Of a DNA stretch of 64,000 nucleotides, positions 8,562 through 17,983 are shown piece by piece. The notes under the pieces were generated by a model, which saw nothing but the letters and a program-made list of their open reading frames with translations, was not told where the DNA came from and did not search any database. The stretch is from Kitasatospora albolonga. Its GTDB lineage: Bacteria; Actinomycetota; Actinomycetes; Streptomycetales; Streptomycetaceae. Positions within the stretch are counted from its first letter, which is position 1, and each line of letters opens with the position of its first letter. The position numbers were made by a program, and so were the translations under genes. The stretch spans positions 3,590,001 through 3,654,000 of the forward strand of contig CP020563.1 of the NCBI GenBank assembly GCA_002082585.1, given 5' to 3'.

Positions 8562-9806
8562 ATGACGCGCATGACACAGGGACGCCAGGGACCGGCACAA
8601 GGACGACAGGAACACCACCAGGAACGACCGGAGCACCGGGAACACCAGGAACGGCCTCTGCTCAACCGCCGCCTGGCCGGATTCGGCACGACGATCTTCG
8701 CCGAGATGTCCGCCCTGGCCGCCCGGACCGGCTCGATCAACCTCGGCCAGGGCTTCCCCGACACCGACGGCCCCGAGGAGATCCGGGAGGCGGCGGTCCG
8801 GGCGCTGCGCGCCGGGCACGGCAACCAGTACCCACCGGGCCCCGGCATCCCGGAGCTGCGCACCGCCGTCGCCGCCCACCAGGAGCGCTTCTACGGCCTC
8901 ACCTGGTCCCCCGACACCGAGGTCCTGGTCACCACCGGGGCCACCGAGGCGATCGCCGCCGCCCTGCTGGCCCTGGTGGAGCCGGGCGACGAGGTCATCG
9001 CGTTCGAGCCGTACTACGACTCGTACGCCGCCTGCATCGCCATGGCGGGCGGCGTCCGCGTCCCCCTCACGCTCCGCGCCCCCGCCTTCCGCCCGGACCT
9101 GGACGAACTGCGCGCCCTGATCACCCCGCGCACCCGCCTCCTTCTCCTCAACTCCCCGCACAACCCGACCGGCACGGTCCTCACCCCCGAGGAGCTGAGC
9201 GGGATCGCGGCCCTGGCGGTGGAGCACGACCTGCTGGTGGTGACGGACGAGGTGTACGAGCACCTCGTGTTCGAGGGCTCCCACCACCCGATCGCCGCCC
9301 TGCCCGGGATGCGCGAGCGTACGGTCTCCATCTCGTCGGCCGGCAAGACGTACTCGTACACCGGCTGGAAGATCGGCTGGGTGACGGCCGCCGAGCCCCT
9401 GGTGACGGCGGTGCGCTCGGCGAAGCAGTACCTGACGTTCGTGAGCGGGGGCCCGTTCCAGTACGCGATCGCGGAGGCGCTCCAGCTCCCCGACACGTTC
9501 TTCACGGAGTTCCGCGAGGGGATGCGCCGCAAGCGCGACCTGCTCGCCGAGGGCCTGCGGAGCGCGGGGTTCCGGGTCTACGAGCCACAGGGGACGTACT
9601 TCATCACCACCGACATCTCCCCGTTCGGCAAGGAGGACGCGTACGCGTTCTGCCGGGCCCTCCCGGAGCGGTGCGGGGTGGCCGCCGTGCCGAACTCGGT
9701 CTTCTACGACGACCCGGAGGCGGGCCGCAGCCAGGTCCGGTTCACGTTCTGCAAGCGGGAGGGTGTGTTGGAGGAGGCGGTGGAGCGGCTGCGGCGGCTC
9801 GGCTGA
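8562..9806 (+). CDS. PLP-dependent class I/II aminotransferase (kynurenine/methionine aminotransferase-like)
   Basis: 414 aa, cytoplasmic fold-type I aminotransferase. Visible motifs are INLGQGFPD near residue 59, NQYPPGPGIPELR, LVTTGATEAIAAAL, LLNSPHNPTGTVL (Asn about 203), VVTDEVYEHL (Asp about 226) and SISSAGKTYSYTGWKIGW with the PLP lysine near 261. This motif set matches the KAT/YbdL-type enzymes acting on kynurenine, methionine or glutamine. Residues 1-32 are Gln/Arg/His-rich and probably disordered. ATG at 8571 is an equally possible start. It is monocistronic in appearance. Its C-terminus ends GVLEEAVERLRRLG, and a similar segment recurs about 1 kb downstream beyond an accessory insertion. 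Confidence 0.9.
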   Translation: MTRMTQGRQGPAQGRQEHHQERPEHREHQERPLLNRRLAGFGTTIFAEMSALAARTGSINLGQGFPDTDGPEEIREAAVRALRAGHGNQYPPGPGIPELRTAVAAHQERFYGLTWSPDTEVLVTTGATEAIAAALLALVEPGDEVIAFEPYYDSYAACIAMAGGVRVPLTLRAPAFRPDLDELRALITPRTRLLLLNSPHNPTGTVLTPEELSGIAALAVEHDLLVVTDEVYEHLVFEGSHHPIAALPGMRERTVSISSAGKTYSYTGWKIGWVTAAEPLVTAVRSAKQYLTFVSGGPFQYAIAEALQLPDTFFTEFREGMRRKRDLLAEGLRSAGFRVYEPQGTYFITTDISPFGKEDAYAFCRALPERCGVAAVPNSVFYDDPEAGRSQVRFTFCKREGVLEEAVERLRRLG

Positions 9807-9843
9807 CCGGGGGCAGGGTGCGCCCGGAGGCCCGCGCGGGAGC

Positions 9844-10194
9844 TTACTCGGTGTCCTTGGGGTGGCGTGTCGAGGCGTACACAAGGATCACGGTCGAGGT
9901 TTCCGGGCTGACCAGATACCGAACCCTGCCGCCACTGGTGACCTCGTACTCCCACTGCTCCAGCTCTGAACCCTTCCATTCCTTGGTCGCGTGCCTGCCC
10001 CGGAGCCGGTGCTGACGACTCCAGTGGGACCGGGACAGCGGATCAGTGCGGAGTGCGTCCAGACAGCGATGCACGTTCGGCAGCGCCAGCCGGCACAGCT
10101 CCTCCCATCCCGCCACCGCCTCCGTCGTCCCGAAAACGACGTTCCAGCCGCTGAGCGGAGGGACGCTGACCCGGTCCCCCTTCTTCGGGCTCAC
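9844..10194 (-). CDS. RelE-like toxin, second gene of a toxin-antitoxin pair
   Basis: 116 aa. VVFGTTEAVAGWEELCR, LRTDPLSRSHWSRQHRLRG and a beta-rich end with WEYEVTSGGRVRYLVSP and VILVYASTRHPKDTE follow the layout of RelE/ParE-fold mRNA interferases and gyrase inhibitors. Its start overlaps the stop of the upstream gene by 4 nt (ATGA), the usual coupling of antitoxin and toxin. A toxin of this type would cleave mRNA at the ribosome when the antitoxin is degraded. Catalytic residues cannot be fixed from sequence alone. Confidence 0.7.
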   Translation of the reverse strand: MSPKKGDRVSVPPLSGWNVVFGTTEAVAGWEELCRLALPNVHRCLDALRTDPLSRSHWSRQHRLRGRHATKEWKGSELEQWEYEVTSGGRVRYLVSPETSTVILVYASTRHPKDTE

Positions 10195-10676
10195 CCACGC
10201 ACCTCGACCGGGCCGAGGTCGTCGCCATCGAGCGGCCGCAGCGATTCCCTCAGCTGGTCGGGGTCGGCATTGATGCGAGCCGTCGCACGCCAGGAGACGA
10301 TCGCACGATGCACGGCTTCCCCCGCGCCCAACTCGGCTGCGTCCGAAAGTGCTTCGAGAAGTTCGACGGTGAAGGCGCGAACTTCCTCGGCATCCAGATG
10401 CCGCACCCAGGGAAACACGTCGGGCAGTGCGAGCAGGAGCGACTTGACCCCGTCGTCCTGCTTCATCAGCGCGAGGAAAAGCCGGGAGGCGGTGGTCAGG
10501 TTCTCCTCCGCGCCCTCAGCGCGCACAGCCGTGGTCAGGATCATGTCCGGCGCGTCCCGGTGTGTGACCCGAAGCCGCCCCAGGGCAGCGGCTCTGGCCG
10601 CGACAGCCTTGGGATTGCGGGAGAGGTCGGTGAAGGATACAGATTCCGTTTCTGCTTCCAGACGTGCGGTAGACAT
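10191..10676 (-). CDS. Phd/YefM-like antitoxin (extended)
   Basis: 161 aa, translated first in the pair. The N-terminus (SVSFTDLSRNPKAVAARAAALGRLRVTHRDAPDMILTT in two pieces, residues about 13-50) resembles the Phd/YefM DNA-binding fold, in which a SxTDLSRNxxxV helix precedes a beta-hairpin. The remaining hundred residues are helical and longer than a classical YefM tail. They contain acidic stretches such as DGDDLGPVEVRG that could bind the toxin. It is expected to neutralise the RelE-like partner and repress the promoter upstream of 10676. That region (AAACAGAGCTTACTCAGATCA) is notably AT-rich for this genome. Confidence 0.65.
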   Translation of the reverse strand: MSTARLEAETESVSFTDLSRNPKAVAARAAALGRLRVTHRDAPDMILTTAVRAEGAEENLTTASRLFLALMKQDDGVKSLLLALPDVFPWVRHLDAEEVRAFTVELLEALSDAAELGAGEAVHRAIVSWRATARINADPDQLRESLRPLDGDDLGPVEVRG

Positions 10677-10729
10677 AAACAGAGCTTACTCAGATCACGA
10701 TCTGATTTCAAGGGAACTGCCCGGCTTTG

Positions 10730-10800
10730 GATGCGCGCGCCTTGGCCTTCCGCAAGCCCGAGGACGTGCTGGAGGCAGCCATCGAGAGGCTGTCCGAGCT
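10730..10800 (+). pseudogene. Possible remnant of an aminotransferase C-terminus
   Basis: Plus-strand translation gives LAFRKPEDVLEAAIERLSEL. This resembles the last residues of the intact aminotransferase about 1 kb upstream (FTFCKREGVLEEAVERLRRL). No longer open frame extends it. It may mark the end of a second, mostly deleted aminotransferase copy, or a recombination scar at the far edge of the inserted toxin-antitoxin segment. Similarity is at protein level over about 20 residues only. Confidence 0.35.
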
Positions 10801-10859
10801 GCGGAAACGCTGGTCAGCGTCCGGAGCCGTTCCGGCTCCAGGCCCGTGGCCGCCCGTGC

Positions 10860-11122
10860 GATGCCGGGCGCTCGTCGCACGGCGGAGCCGCTGGAGTTCG
10901 TCGGTGCGGTCGTTGATCCTCGCGGCCATCCTCAACGCGTCGGCCGGGCGTACGGGCCAAGGTCGAGTACGTAGTCGAGCGGCGAGCACCGGCCGCACGG
11001 GGCGGAGGTCCCGACCCCTTCCAGGTCCACCCCCAACTTTCGCAGGGCGTTGATCAGTTCGGTACCGGCTTCGGCCGCGTAGTCACGGTCCTGATCGTCG
11101 AAGTGGTCGGGGCCGACCGGTC
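10860..11122 (-). pseudogene. Frameshifted paralogue of the downstream-strand neighbour (11147-11539)
   Basis: Complementary-strand translation from about 11120 gives PVGPDHFDDQDRDYAAEAGT, then ELINALRKLGVDLEGVGTSA, matching PEYFGDADRDDAVAAG and LVNGLRKFDIEFDGIGVS of the neighbouring intact gene. A stop occurs at 10932-10934. The similarity then continues in another frame as ADALRMAARINDRTDELQRLRR, matching PGEALAMASKLDEYAAAFQRLRE. It has no start region and at least one frameshift, so it is a decayed duplicate. Together with the aminotransferase-like remnant it fills the otherwise gene-free stretch 10677-11146. Confidence 0.7.
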
Positions 11123-11146
11123 AGAGCTGCTGTTGCTAGGGGAGGT

Positions 11147-11539
11147 CTAGTCGGCGGACGGGCTTCCCTCGCCCTCCTGCTCCCGCTTCTGCTTCTGCTT
11201 CTCCTCCGGGTCGGCCCGGGTGAGCGTTTTGATCTCCTCGCGCAGACGCTGGAAAGCGGCGGCGTACTCGTCGAGTTTCGACGCCATCGCCAAGGCTTCC
11301 CCCGGACGCAGGTGTCCCAGTTCGATCACGTAGGGGTCCCCGATGACGGTGCAGTCGTCGCAGACCGGGGAAACACCGATCCCATCGAATTCGATGTCGA
11401 ACTTCCGGAGCCCGTTGACCAGCCGGACCCCCGCCGCGACGGCGTCATCACGGTCCGCATCACCGAAATACTCCGGCCCGACCTCTTGGGCGACGGGAAG
11501 GGGCCTCATGAGCTTCCCCGCAAAGGTGTCGTTCTTCAT
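11147..11539 (-). CDS. Uncharacterised protein, Streptomyces accessory family
   Basis: 130 aa, cytoplasmic. The core reads VGPEYFGDADRDDAVAAGVR, VNGLRKFDIEFDGIGV, then a CDDC pair (VCDDCTVIGDPYVIELG), then a helix GEALAMASKLDEYAAAFQRLRE and a charged tail rich in K, Q and E. I do not recognise a named domain. The CxxC could bind a metal, but only one pair is present. A decayed copy lies directly downstream. Such genes are common next to XRE/DUF397 regulator pairs, as here, so a regulatory accessory role is possible but is inference only. Confidence 0.6.
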   Translation of the reverse strand: MKNDTFAGKLMRPLPVAQEVGPEYFGDADRDDAVAAGVRLVNGLRKFDIEFDGIGVSPVCDDCTVIGDPYVIELGHLRPGEALAMASKLDEYAAAFQRLREEIKTLTRADPEEKQKQKREQEGEGSPSAD

Positions 11540-11563
11540 GTGTGTCCTCTTCGGTGGATTCGA

Positions 11564-11788
11564 TCAGATGGAGTCGGCGGGAGGAGGGGACCAACGCCCC
11601 TCACGGGCGCGCCTGTTCTCGTCCGCGACCAGGGGCCGCAGCCGCCGCATGGTGTCGCTCTGCGACCGGTCGTCCGGACCGCGGTACTGCCCCGAGGCGT
11701 CCGGACGCTCGGAAGAGGTTCCGGAGCGGAGTTTCCCGAACGACGGGACCATCGCCCGAAGCGCCTTCAGGGAGAAGCGGTTCACCAT
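11564..11788 (-). CDS. Small uncharacterised basic protein
   Basis: 74 aa, MVNRFSLKALRAMVPSFGKL at the start and many Arg and Ser, no membrane segment. It ends 24 bp before the start of the next same-strand gene, suggesting one transcript, and has a weak AAGGG-like ribosome site. I recognise no family. The neighbouring gap up to 11915 shows only the divergent promoter space for the XRE regulator. Confidence 0.45.
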   Translation of the reverse strand: MVNRFSLKALRAMVPSFGKLRSGTSSERPDASGQYRGPDDRSQSDTMRRLRPLVADENRRAREGRWSPPPADSI

Positions 11789-11915
11789 CGCCCCGCCCTT
11801 TCACGTGGTTGCACAAGTACATGTACTGATGAACCCAGAGTGAGGGATGCAGGCGTACGCTCAACAGGTCTGTGGCCATTCCAACCGAGCTGGAATACCA
11901 GGGAGTTGAGAACAG

Positions 11916-12747
11916 ATGAGCGAAAGTGCCGATCAGGAGCGCGGGCCGAGCGACGGGGCCGCCTACTTCGGTCGGGAGGTGGAAGCTCTGCGCAAAGCCA
12001 TGGAGTTATCGCAACCGGCCTTTGCCGAGAAGCTGCGTTACAAGCAACCGCAGCTGAGCAAGGTGGAATCCGGTGCCGTTCTCGCGTCCGAGGGTTTCGC
12101 GGAAGCGCTGGACCGCGTAGCCGGTACGCCCGGGGTGTACGCGCGCCTGCGGGCCAAGCTGAGCAAGCAGGGCCATCCGGGAATGGTTCGTCCCGTACAT
12201 CACGCTGGAAGAGACCGCGAGCGGCATCACGGACTACTCCTGCACGTTCCTGATGGGGCTGTTGCAGACGCCGGAGTATGCGGCGGCGGTCATGCGGGCC
12301 AGTTTTCCGCGTGAGACCGACGACCAGATCAAGGAACGCGTCGAACTCCGGATGCGCCGCCAGGAAGTCCTGGAGCGCGCGGACCCTCCGCTTCTGTGGG
12401 TGGTGGTGCACGAGGCCGTGCTCCGTACGGTCGTCGGATGCAAAGCCGTGATGGTCGGCCAGCTGAAGCACTTGGCCGCCGCCATACAGTCCCCGCACAT
12501 CACGGTTCAGGTGCTGCCCTGCACAGCAGGAGCAGCGCCGAGCCACCTGCCGTTCACCCTGCTCTCGACGAACGGCCTGCCGCACGCCGTCTACACCGAA
12601 ACTCCCACGCACGGTGGACAGATGGACGATACGGCTACCGTGGTGGCCAGGACGGTCACGATGACCGACCGGCTACGCATGGCAGCAGTGTCCGAGGACG
12701 ATTCACTGTCACTGATCGGCAAGATCATGGAGGATCACGCGAGATGA
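11916..12747 (+). pseudogene. XRE-family regulator with DUF5753 domain, interrupted by a +1 frameshift
   Basis: The first part (from ATG 11916) has the helix-turn-helix: FGREVEALRKAMELSQPAFA, then LRYKQPQLSKVESGAVLAS. The second part in another frame (to 12747) has the DUF5753 ligand-like domain: FLMGLLQTPEYAAAVMRASF, ITVQVLPCTAGAAPS, HAVYTETP. The frame changes at CATCCGGGAATGG (12179-12181). Removing one G restores ...KQGHPEWFVPYITLEETASG, the expected linker of the family. So the gene is either inactivated or carries a base-calling error in a GGG run. Intact members pair with DUF397 proteins, and that partner follows with a 4-nt overlap, supporting a once-functional pair. Confidence 0.85.
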
Positions 12748-12947
12748 GCAGCGCACCCGGCCCCGTCGAGTGGGTCAAGAGCACGTACAGCGCGGGCGAG
12801 GGACAGTGCGTCGAGTGGGCCCCGGCGTACGCCGCCGCTACCGGCAAGGTCCTGGTCCGGGACTCCAAGAACCCGGTCGGCCCCCACCTGGCCCTCTCCC
12901 CCGAAAGCTTCACCGGACTGGTCACCCTGGCCAAGGCGCACGGCTGA
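12744..12947 (+). CDS. DUF397 family protein, partner of the XRE regulator
   Basis: 67 aa with the family signature WVKSTYSAGEGQCVEWAPAY, VLVRDSKNPVGPHLALSPES and W-less tail FTGLVTLAKAHG. DUF397 proteins are small Streptomyces partners of XRE/DUF5753 regulators and are often described as developmental or antibiotic regulators; some pairs behave like toxin-antitoxin systems. The ATG overlaps the upstream stop (ATGA), which shows translational coupling. If the upstream gene is truly frameshifted, this gene would be poorly translated. Confidence 0.85.
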   Translation: MSSAPGPVEWVKSTYSAGEGQCVEWAPAYAAATGKVLVRDSKNPVGPHLALSPESFTGLVTLAKAHG

Positions 12948-12984
12948 CCGGCTGACCGGAGAAGGCCCCGGAACGGAAAAGGAA

Positions 12985-13035
12985 AAGGCCCGGTGCGGGT
13001 GGCGGTCGACGTGACCACCGCCCGCACCGGGCCTT
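12985..13035. terminator. Bidirectional hairpin terminator between convergent genes
   Basis: AAGGCCCGGTGCGGG (12985-12999) pairs with CCCGCACCGGGCCTT (13021-13035), with further pairing inside (GGTC/GACC). It lies between the DUF397 gene and the convergent YbjN gene and can serve both. Confidence 0.8.
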
Positions 13036-13055
13036 CAGGCGCGTACGGACATGGG

Positions 13056-13607
13056 CTAGGCGCCCGCGGACTCCGTGCCCTCGCCGTCCGTCTTCTCCTC
13101 GGCCGGGGCGAGGCCCAGGCGCTCCAGGAGCCACTTGTCGAACTCGATCGAGGCGCGCACCCAGCTCACCGTCGAGGAGACGAAGTGCTCCAGGCTGACG
13201 CCGGTGCCGATGAGCATCTGCGCCTCACCGATCAGCCGGACGGAACCCGCCTCGCCCTCCTCGCCCTCGTGGGAGTGGGTGTAGACCTTGGGCCACAGGG
13301 TGCGGCGGTTCCAGTCGTCGATGGCGTCCAGGAGGACGGGGCGCTGGTCGAGCGCGTGGGGGCGGTCGTAGAACGTGCGGACCGAGAAGACCTGCTGCTC
13401 GTCCTCGCCCCGGAACATGAAGTACGTCCGGAACTCTTCCCACGGCGCCGCGAGGTCGCCCTCGTCGTCGACGACGTACTTCAGCTCCATCTGGTCGAGG
13501 AGCTGCTTGACGAGGTCCTGGTCAGGGACGACGGGGCCCTCCGGTCCTGCCGCCTGCGGTTCGGGCTGGCCCCCGAAATTAGGAATCGAGGACGGATCGA
13601 TGCTCAC
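13056..13607 (-). CDS. YbjN domain-containing protein
   Basis: 183 aa, cytoplasmic. The N-terminal 30 residues are Gly/Pro-rich; then come VKQLLDQMELKYVVDDEGDL, FRTYFMFRGEDEQQVFSV, LLDAIDDWNRRTLWPKVYTH and LEHFVSSTVSWVRASIEFDK, the alpha/beta order of YbjN (type III secretion chaperone-like) proteins. In Streptomyces one such gene sits next to clpB, as here. The fold suggests binding to other proteins, but the function is unknown. I chose the GTG at 13607, with an AAGGGA ribosome site, rather than a start 84 bp upstream whose product begins with non-conserved Arg/Pro-rich sequence. Confidence 0.8.
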   Translation of the reverse strand: MSIDPSSIPNFGGQPEPQAAGPEGPVVPDQDLVKQLLDQMELKYVVDDEGDLAAPWEEFRTYFMFRGEDEQQVFSVRTFYDRPHALDQRPVLLDAIDDWNRRTLWPKVYTHSHEGEEGEAGSVRLIGEAQMLIGTGVSLEHFVSSTVSWVRASIEFDKWLLERLGLAPAEEKTDGEGTESAGA

Positions 13608-13756
13608 CGTTATTTCCCTTCGTGCGGTTGTCGGCCATCCTCCCCCATGGCGGGCGGGGCATGGCAAGCCCGCACGGCTCCTATCCGCCACAAGCTGACA
13701 GAGAAGGGGCCGTGCGGGCGGAAGCGCACGCAGGGTGACGGGTGCGGAGCCGGGGG

Positions 13757-16360
<2,604 letters not shown>

Positions 16361-16416
16361 GTGTCCTTGCTCCTCCTCGCAGCTGGGGGTTCCTTGATGA
16401 TTCCAACCTGCACAAA

Positions 16417-16437
16417 GTTGAGTCTATTCCACTCAAG
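16417..16437. promoter_or_regulatory. HAIR operator (HspR binding site) of clpB
   Basis: TTGAGT-N7-ACTCAA, here GTTGAGT (16417-16423), CTATTCC, ACTCAAG (16431-16437), matches the HspR-associated inverted repeat CTTGAGT-N7-ACTCAAG with one mismatch. It lies upstream of the clpB start. The hspR gene is present at 22972-23424. Confidence 0.9.
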
Positions 16438-16508
16438 GCAGTTCCCGCACCCTTTTCGGGGCCGACCGGCCGGACCGCGCCCGCCGCCCCGCCGCCTACG
16501 CTTCACCC

Positions 16509-16910
16509 ATGGCAGACGTACGCAACCCCAGCCCCGAGTACCTCGCGTTCTGGCGCGAGTACCATCTGTGCACCCTGACGACGCTCCGCCCGGACGGCAC
16601 GCCCCACGTGGTGCCGGTGGGGGTGACGTACGACCCGGAGGCCGGGGTGGCGCGCGTGATCACCAACAAGGGCAGCCGCAAGGTCGCCAACATCCTGGCC
16701 GCCGGTCCGGAGGGGGCACGGGTCGCCGTCTGCCAGATGCACCGGGCCCGCTGGGCGACGCTGGAGGGCCGCGCGGTGATCCGTACGGAGCCGGAGGTCG
16801 TCGCGGACGCGGTGAGCCGCTACGCGGAGCGCTACGAGCGCACGCCTGCGCCGAACCCGGACCGGGTCGTCATCGAGATCGCCCTCGACCGGGCACTCGG
16901 CAGGGCCTGA
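16509..16910 (+). CDS. F420/FMN-dependent PPOX-class (pyridoxamine oxidase fold) protein
   Basis: 133 aa split-barrel flavin/deazaflavin-binding protein. LAFWREYHLCTLTTLRPDGT, PHVVPVGVTYD, VITNKGSRKVANILAAG and VAVCQMHRARWATLEGRAVI are the typical order of the actinobacterial TIGR03618-like F420-dependent family. Members reduce or oxidise small substrates using F420 or FMN; the substrate here is unknown. ATG start at 16509. It is divergent from clpB across 148 bp that contain the HAIR site, so its promoter may also feel HspR. Confidence 0.8.
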   Translation: MADVRNPSPEYLAFWREYHLCTLTTLRPDGTPHVVPVGVTYDPEAGVARVITNKGSRKVANILAAGPEGARVAVCQMHRARWATLEGRAVIRTEPEVVADAVSRYAERYERTPAPNPDRVVIEIALDRALGRA

Positions 16911-16995
16911 CCCGGGGGACCCCCGGGCGAGGGTGTCCCTCCGCCGCCCCGCCCCTCGTCGTACGGGAGCGAGCGCGGCTCCCCCGGGCGGGGGC

Positions 16996-17150
16996 AGCCA
17001 GCCTCTCCGTGCCCGTACGGAGGCGGCCTCTCCGTGCCCGTACGGGGACAGCTCTCCGCTCCGTACGGAGGCAGCCTCTTCGCCCCCGTACGGAGCCAGC
17101 CTCTCCGTGCCCGTACGGAGGCAGCCCCTCCGCCCCCCGTACGGGGACAG
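16996..17150. repeat. About six tandem copies of a 23-26 bp GTACGG-containing repeat
   Basis: CCGTACGG units recur with GTACGG starting at 17015, 17040, 17063, 17088, 17113 and 17139. Between them lies a variable GGCAGCCTCTCCGTGCC-like segment. The repeat fills much of the 325-bp gene-free gap 16911-17235. Reading frames through it give only low-complexity Arg/Pro/Ser protein, so I consider it non-coding. The role is unknown; it looks like a minisatellite able to vary in copy number. Confidence 0.75.
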
Positions 17151-17155
17151 CACAA

Positions 17156-17188
17156 CGGCGCCACCGTGTTCAGGTCACGGTGGCGCCG
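17156..17188 (-). terminator. Hairpin terminator
   Basis: A perfect 13-bp stem, CGGCGCCACCGTG (17156-17168) with CACGGTGGCGCCG (17176-17188), and a 7-nt loop lie 48 bp after the stop of the Rieske-like gene. It can also stop transcription coming from the other side through the repeat tract. Confidence 0.75.
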
Positions 17189-17235
17189 CTGTGTGGGGGA
17201 AGCGCCGGAGCGATAGGTGACGACGGGGGAATCGC

Positions 17236-17556
17236 TCAGGCACTGCGGGGGGTGGCGGAATGGGGTTCCGAAGCGACCAGCTCGTGGTCCCGCTGGTCGA
17301 GGTTCACAAAGATCATCCCGTATCTGACGGCGCAGCGGACCGGCTGCGGCGCGCCACGGGGGCGTCGGAGACAGCGATAGGCGCGGACATCTTCGTCCTC
17401 TTCCAGCACCACGACGATCGGCTCCCCGAACAGGGTGACCATCAACGAGTCGCCACGGCGGGGGAGGGCCGTGAGCAGATCGATGAAATGCCACCCTGAG
17501 CGATAGGCGGTTGCCATCTCGCGCCGGAAGGTGCGGTCGTCCGGCGGCGTGGTCAT
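17236..17556 (-). CDS. Small Rieske-fold-like protein lacking the Fe-S ligands
   Basis: 106 aa, no signal peptide. GDSLMVTLFGEPIVVVLEED followed by VRAYRCLRRPRGAPQPVRCAVRYGMIFVNLD looks like the N-terminal Rieske part of ring-hydroxylating oxygenases (GxPIVLVRD, then CxHRG, CPYHGW, then IFVNLD). The two Cys-X-His ligand pairs are replaced (CLRRPRGA and CAVRYG), so it should not hold a 2Fe-2S cluster in the usual way. The assignment is by pattern memory and is tentative. Its ATG overlaps the stop of the DIGW-repeat peptide gene by 4 nt, so the two are translationally coupled. A terminator follows. A binding or accessory role for the peptide is an inference. Confidence 0.55.
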   Translation of the reverse strand: MTTPPDDRTFRREMATAYRSGWHFIDLLTALPRRGDSLMVTLFGEPIVVVLEEDEDVRAYRCLRRPRGAPQPVRCAVRYGMIFVNLDQRDHELVASEPHSATPRSA

Positions 17557-17855
17557 GCGACCGAGTCGGCCGGCGCGGACCAGCCGAGGTCCCCGGGAAC
17601 TCCGGCCTGGGCGGACCAGCCGATGTCGCCGGGAACTCGGGTCTGGCCGAACCAGCCGATGTCGCCGGAGGCGACCGTGGAAGTCACGCCCCCCTGCTTG
17701 CCCGGGGCCTTCCAGCCGATGTCAGCCGTCCACCCGATGTCGCTCTTGGCAACCGCTCCGCCGCTCCCGCCGATGCCGTCAGCAGCCTGCAGCCCAAGGC
17801 CGAGGGCCACAACGAACGCGGCGGCAAGCGCCGAGCGAAGCATTCGCTTGTACAT
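17553..17855 (-). CDS. Secreted peptide with five Asp-(Ile/Leu)-Gly-Trp repeats
   Basis: 100 aa. The N-terminus MYKRMLRSALAAAFVVALGL is a clear signal peptide, with basic residues then a hydrophobic core, probably cut near GLQAADG. The mature part is Gly/Ala/Ser-rich and has DIGW at 39-42, 45-48, 65-68 and 77-80 and DLGW at 89-92. The last three lie in similar contexts: ASGDIGWFGQ, VPGDIGWSAQ and VPGDLGWSAP. There are no Cys residues. The ATG at 17855 has a GAGGA ribosome site. It is the first gene of a two-gene operon with the Rieske-like protein and is divergent from the first TrmB/LuxR-type regulator. It could be a multi-copy peptide precursor, like pheromone precursors that release several copies, or a repeat-containing cell-surface protein. 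No family name is known to me. Confidence 0.75.
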   Translation of the reverse strand: MYKRMLRSALAAAFVVALGLGLQAADGIGGSGGAVAKSDIGWTADIGWKAPGKQGGVTSTVASGDIGWFGQTRVPGDIGWSAQAGVPGDLGWSAPADSVA

Positions 17856-17983
17856 AGTCGGCTTCGTCCTCACTTGTGGATTCCTCTCCCCCGCACCTAA
17901 GACGATGTCCCACCTGGGCACACGAACACCACCGAGTCGATGCATCATGTTCTTGCAAGTTCAGGAACCTGGGGGGTGGAGAT

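Noticed and set aside
16996..17150. CRISPR array
   Set aside because: Units are directly adjacent at about 25 bp without unique spacers, there are no cas genes, and the repeat is imperfect, so it is a simple tandem repeat.
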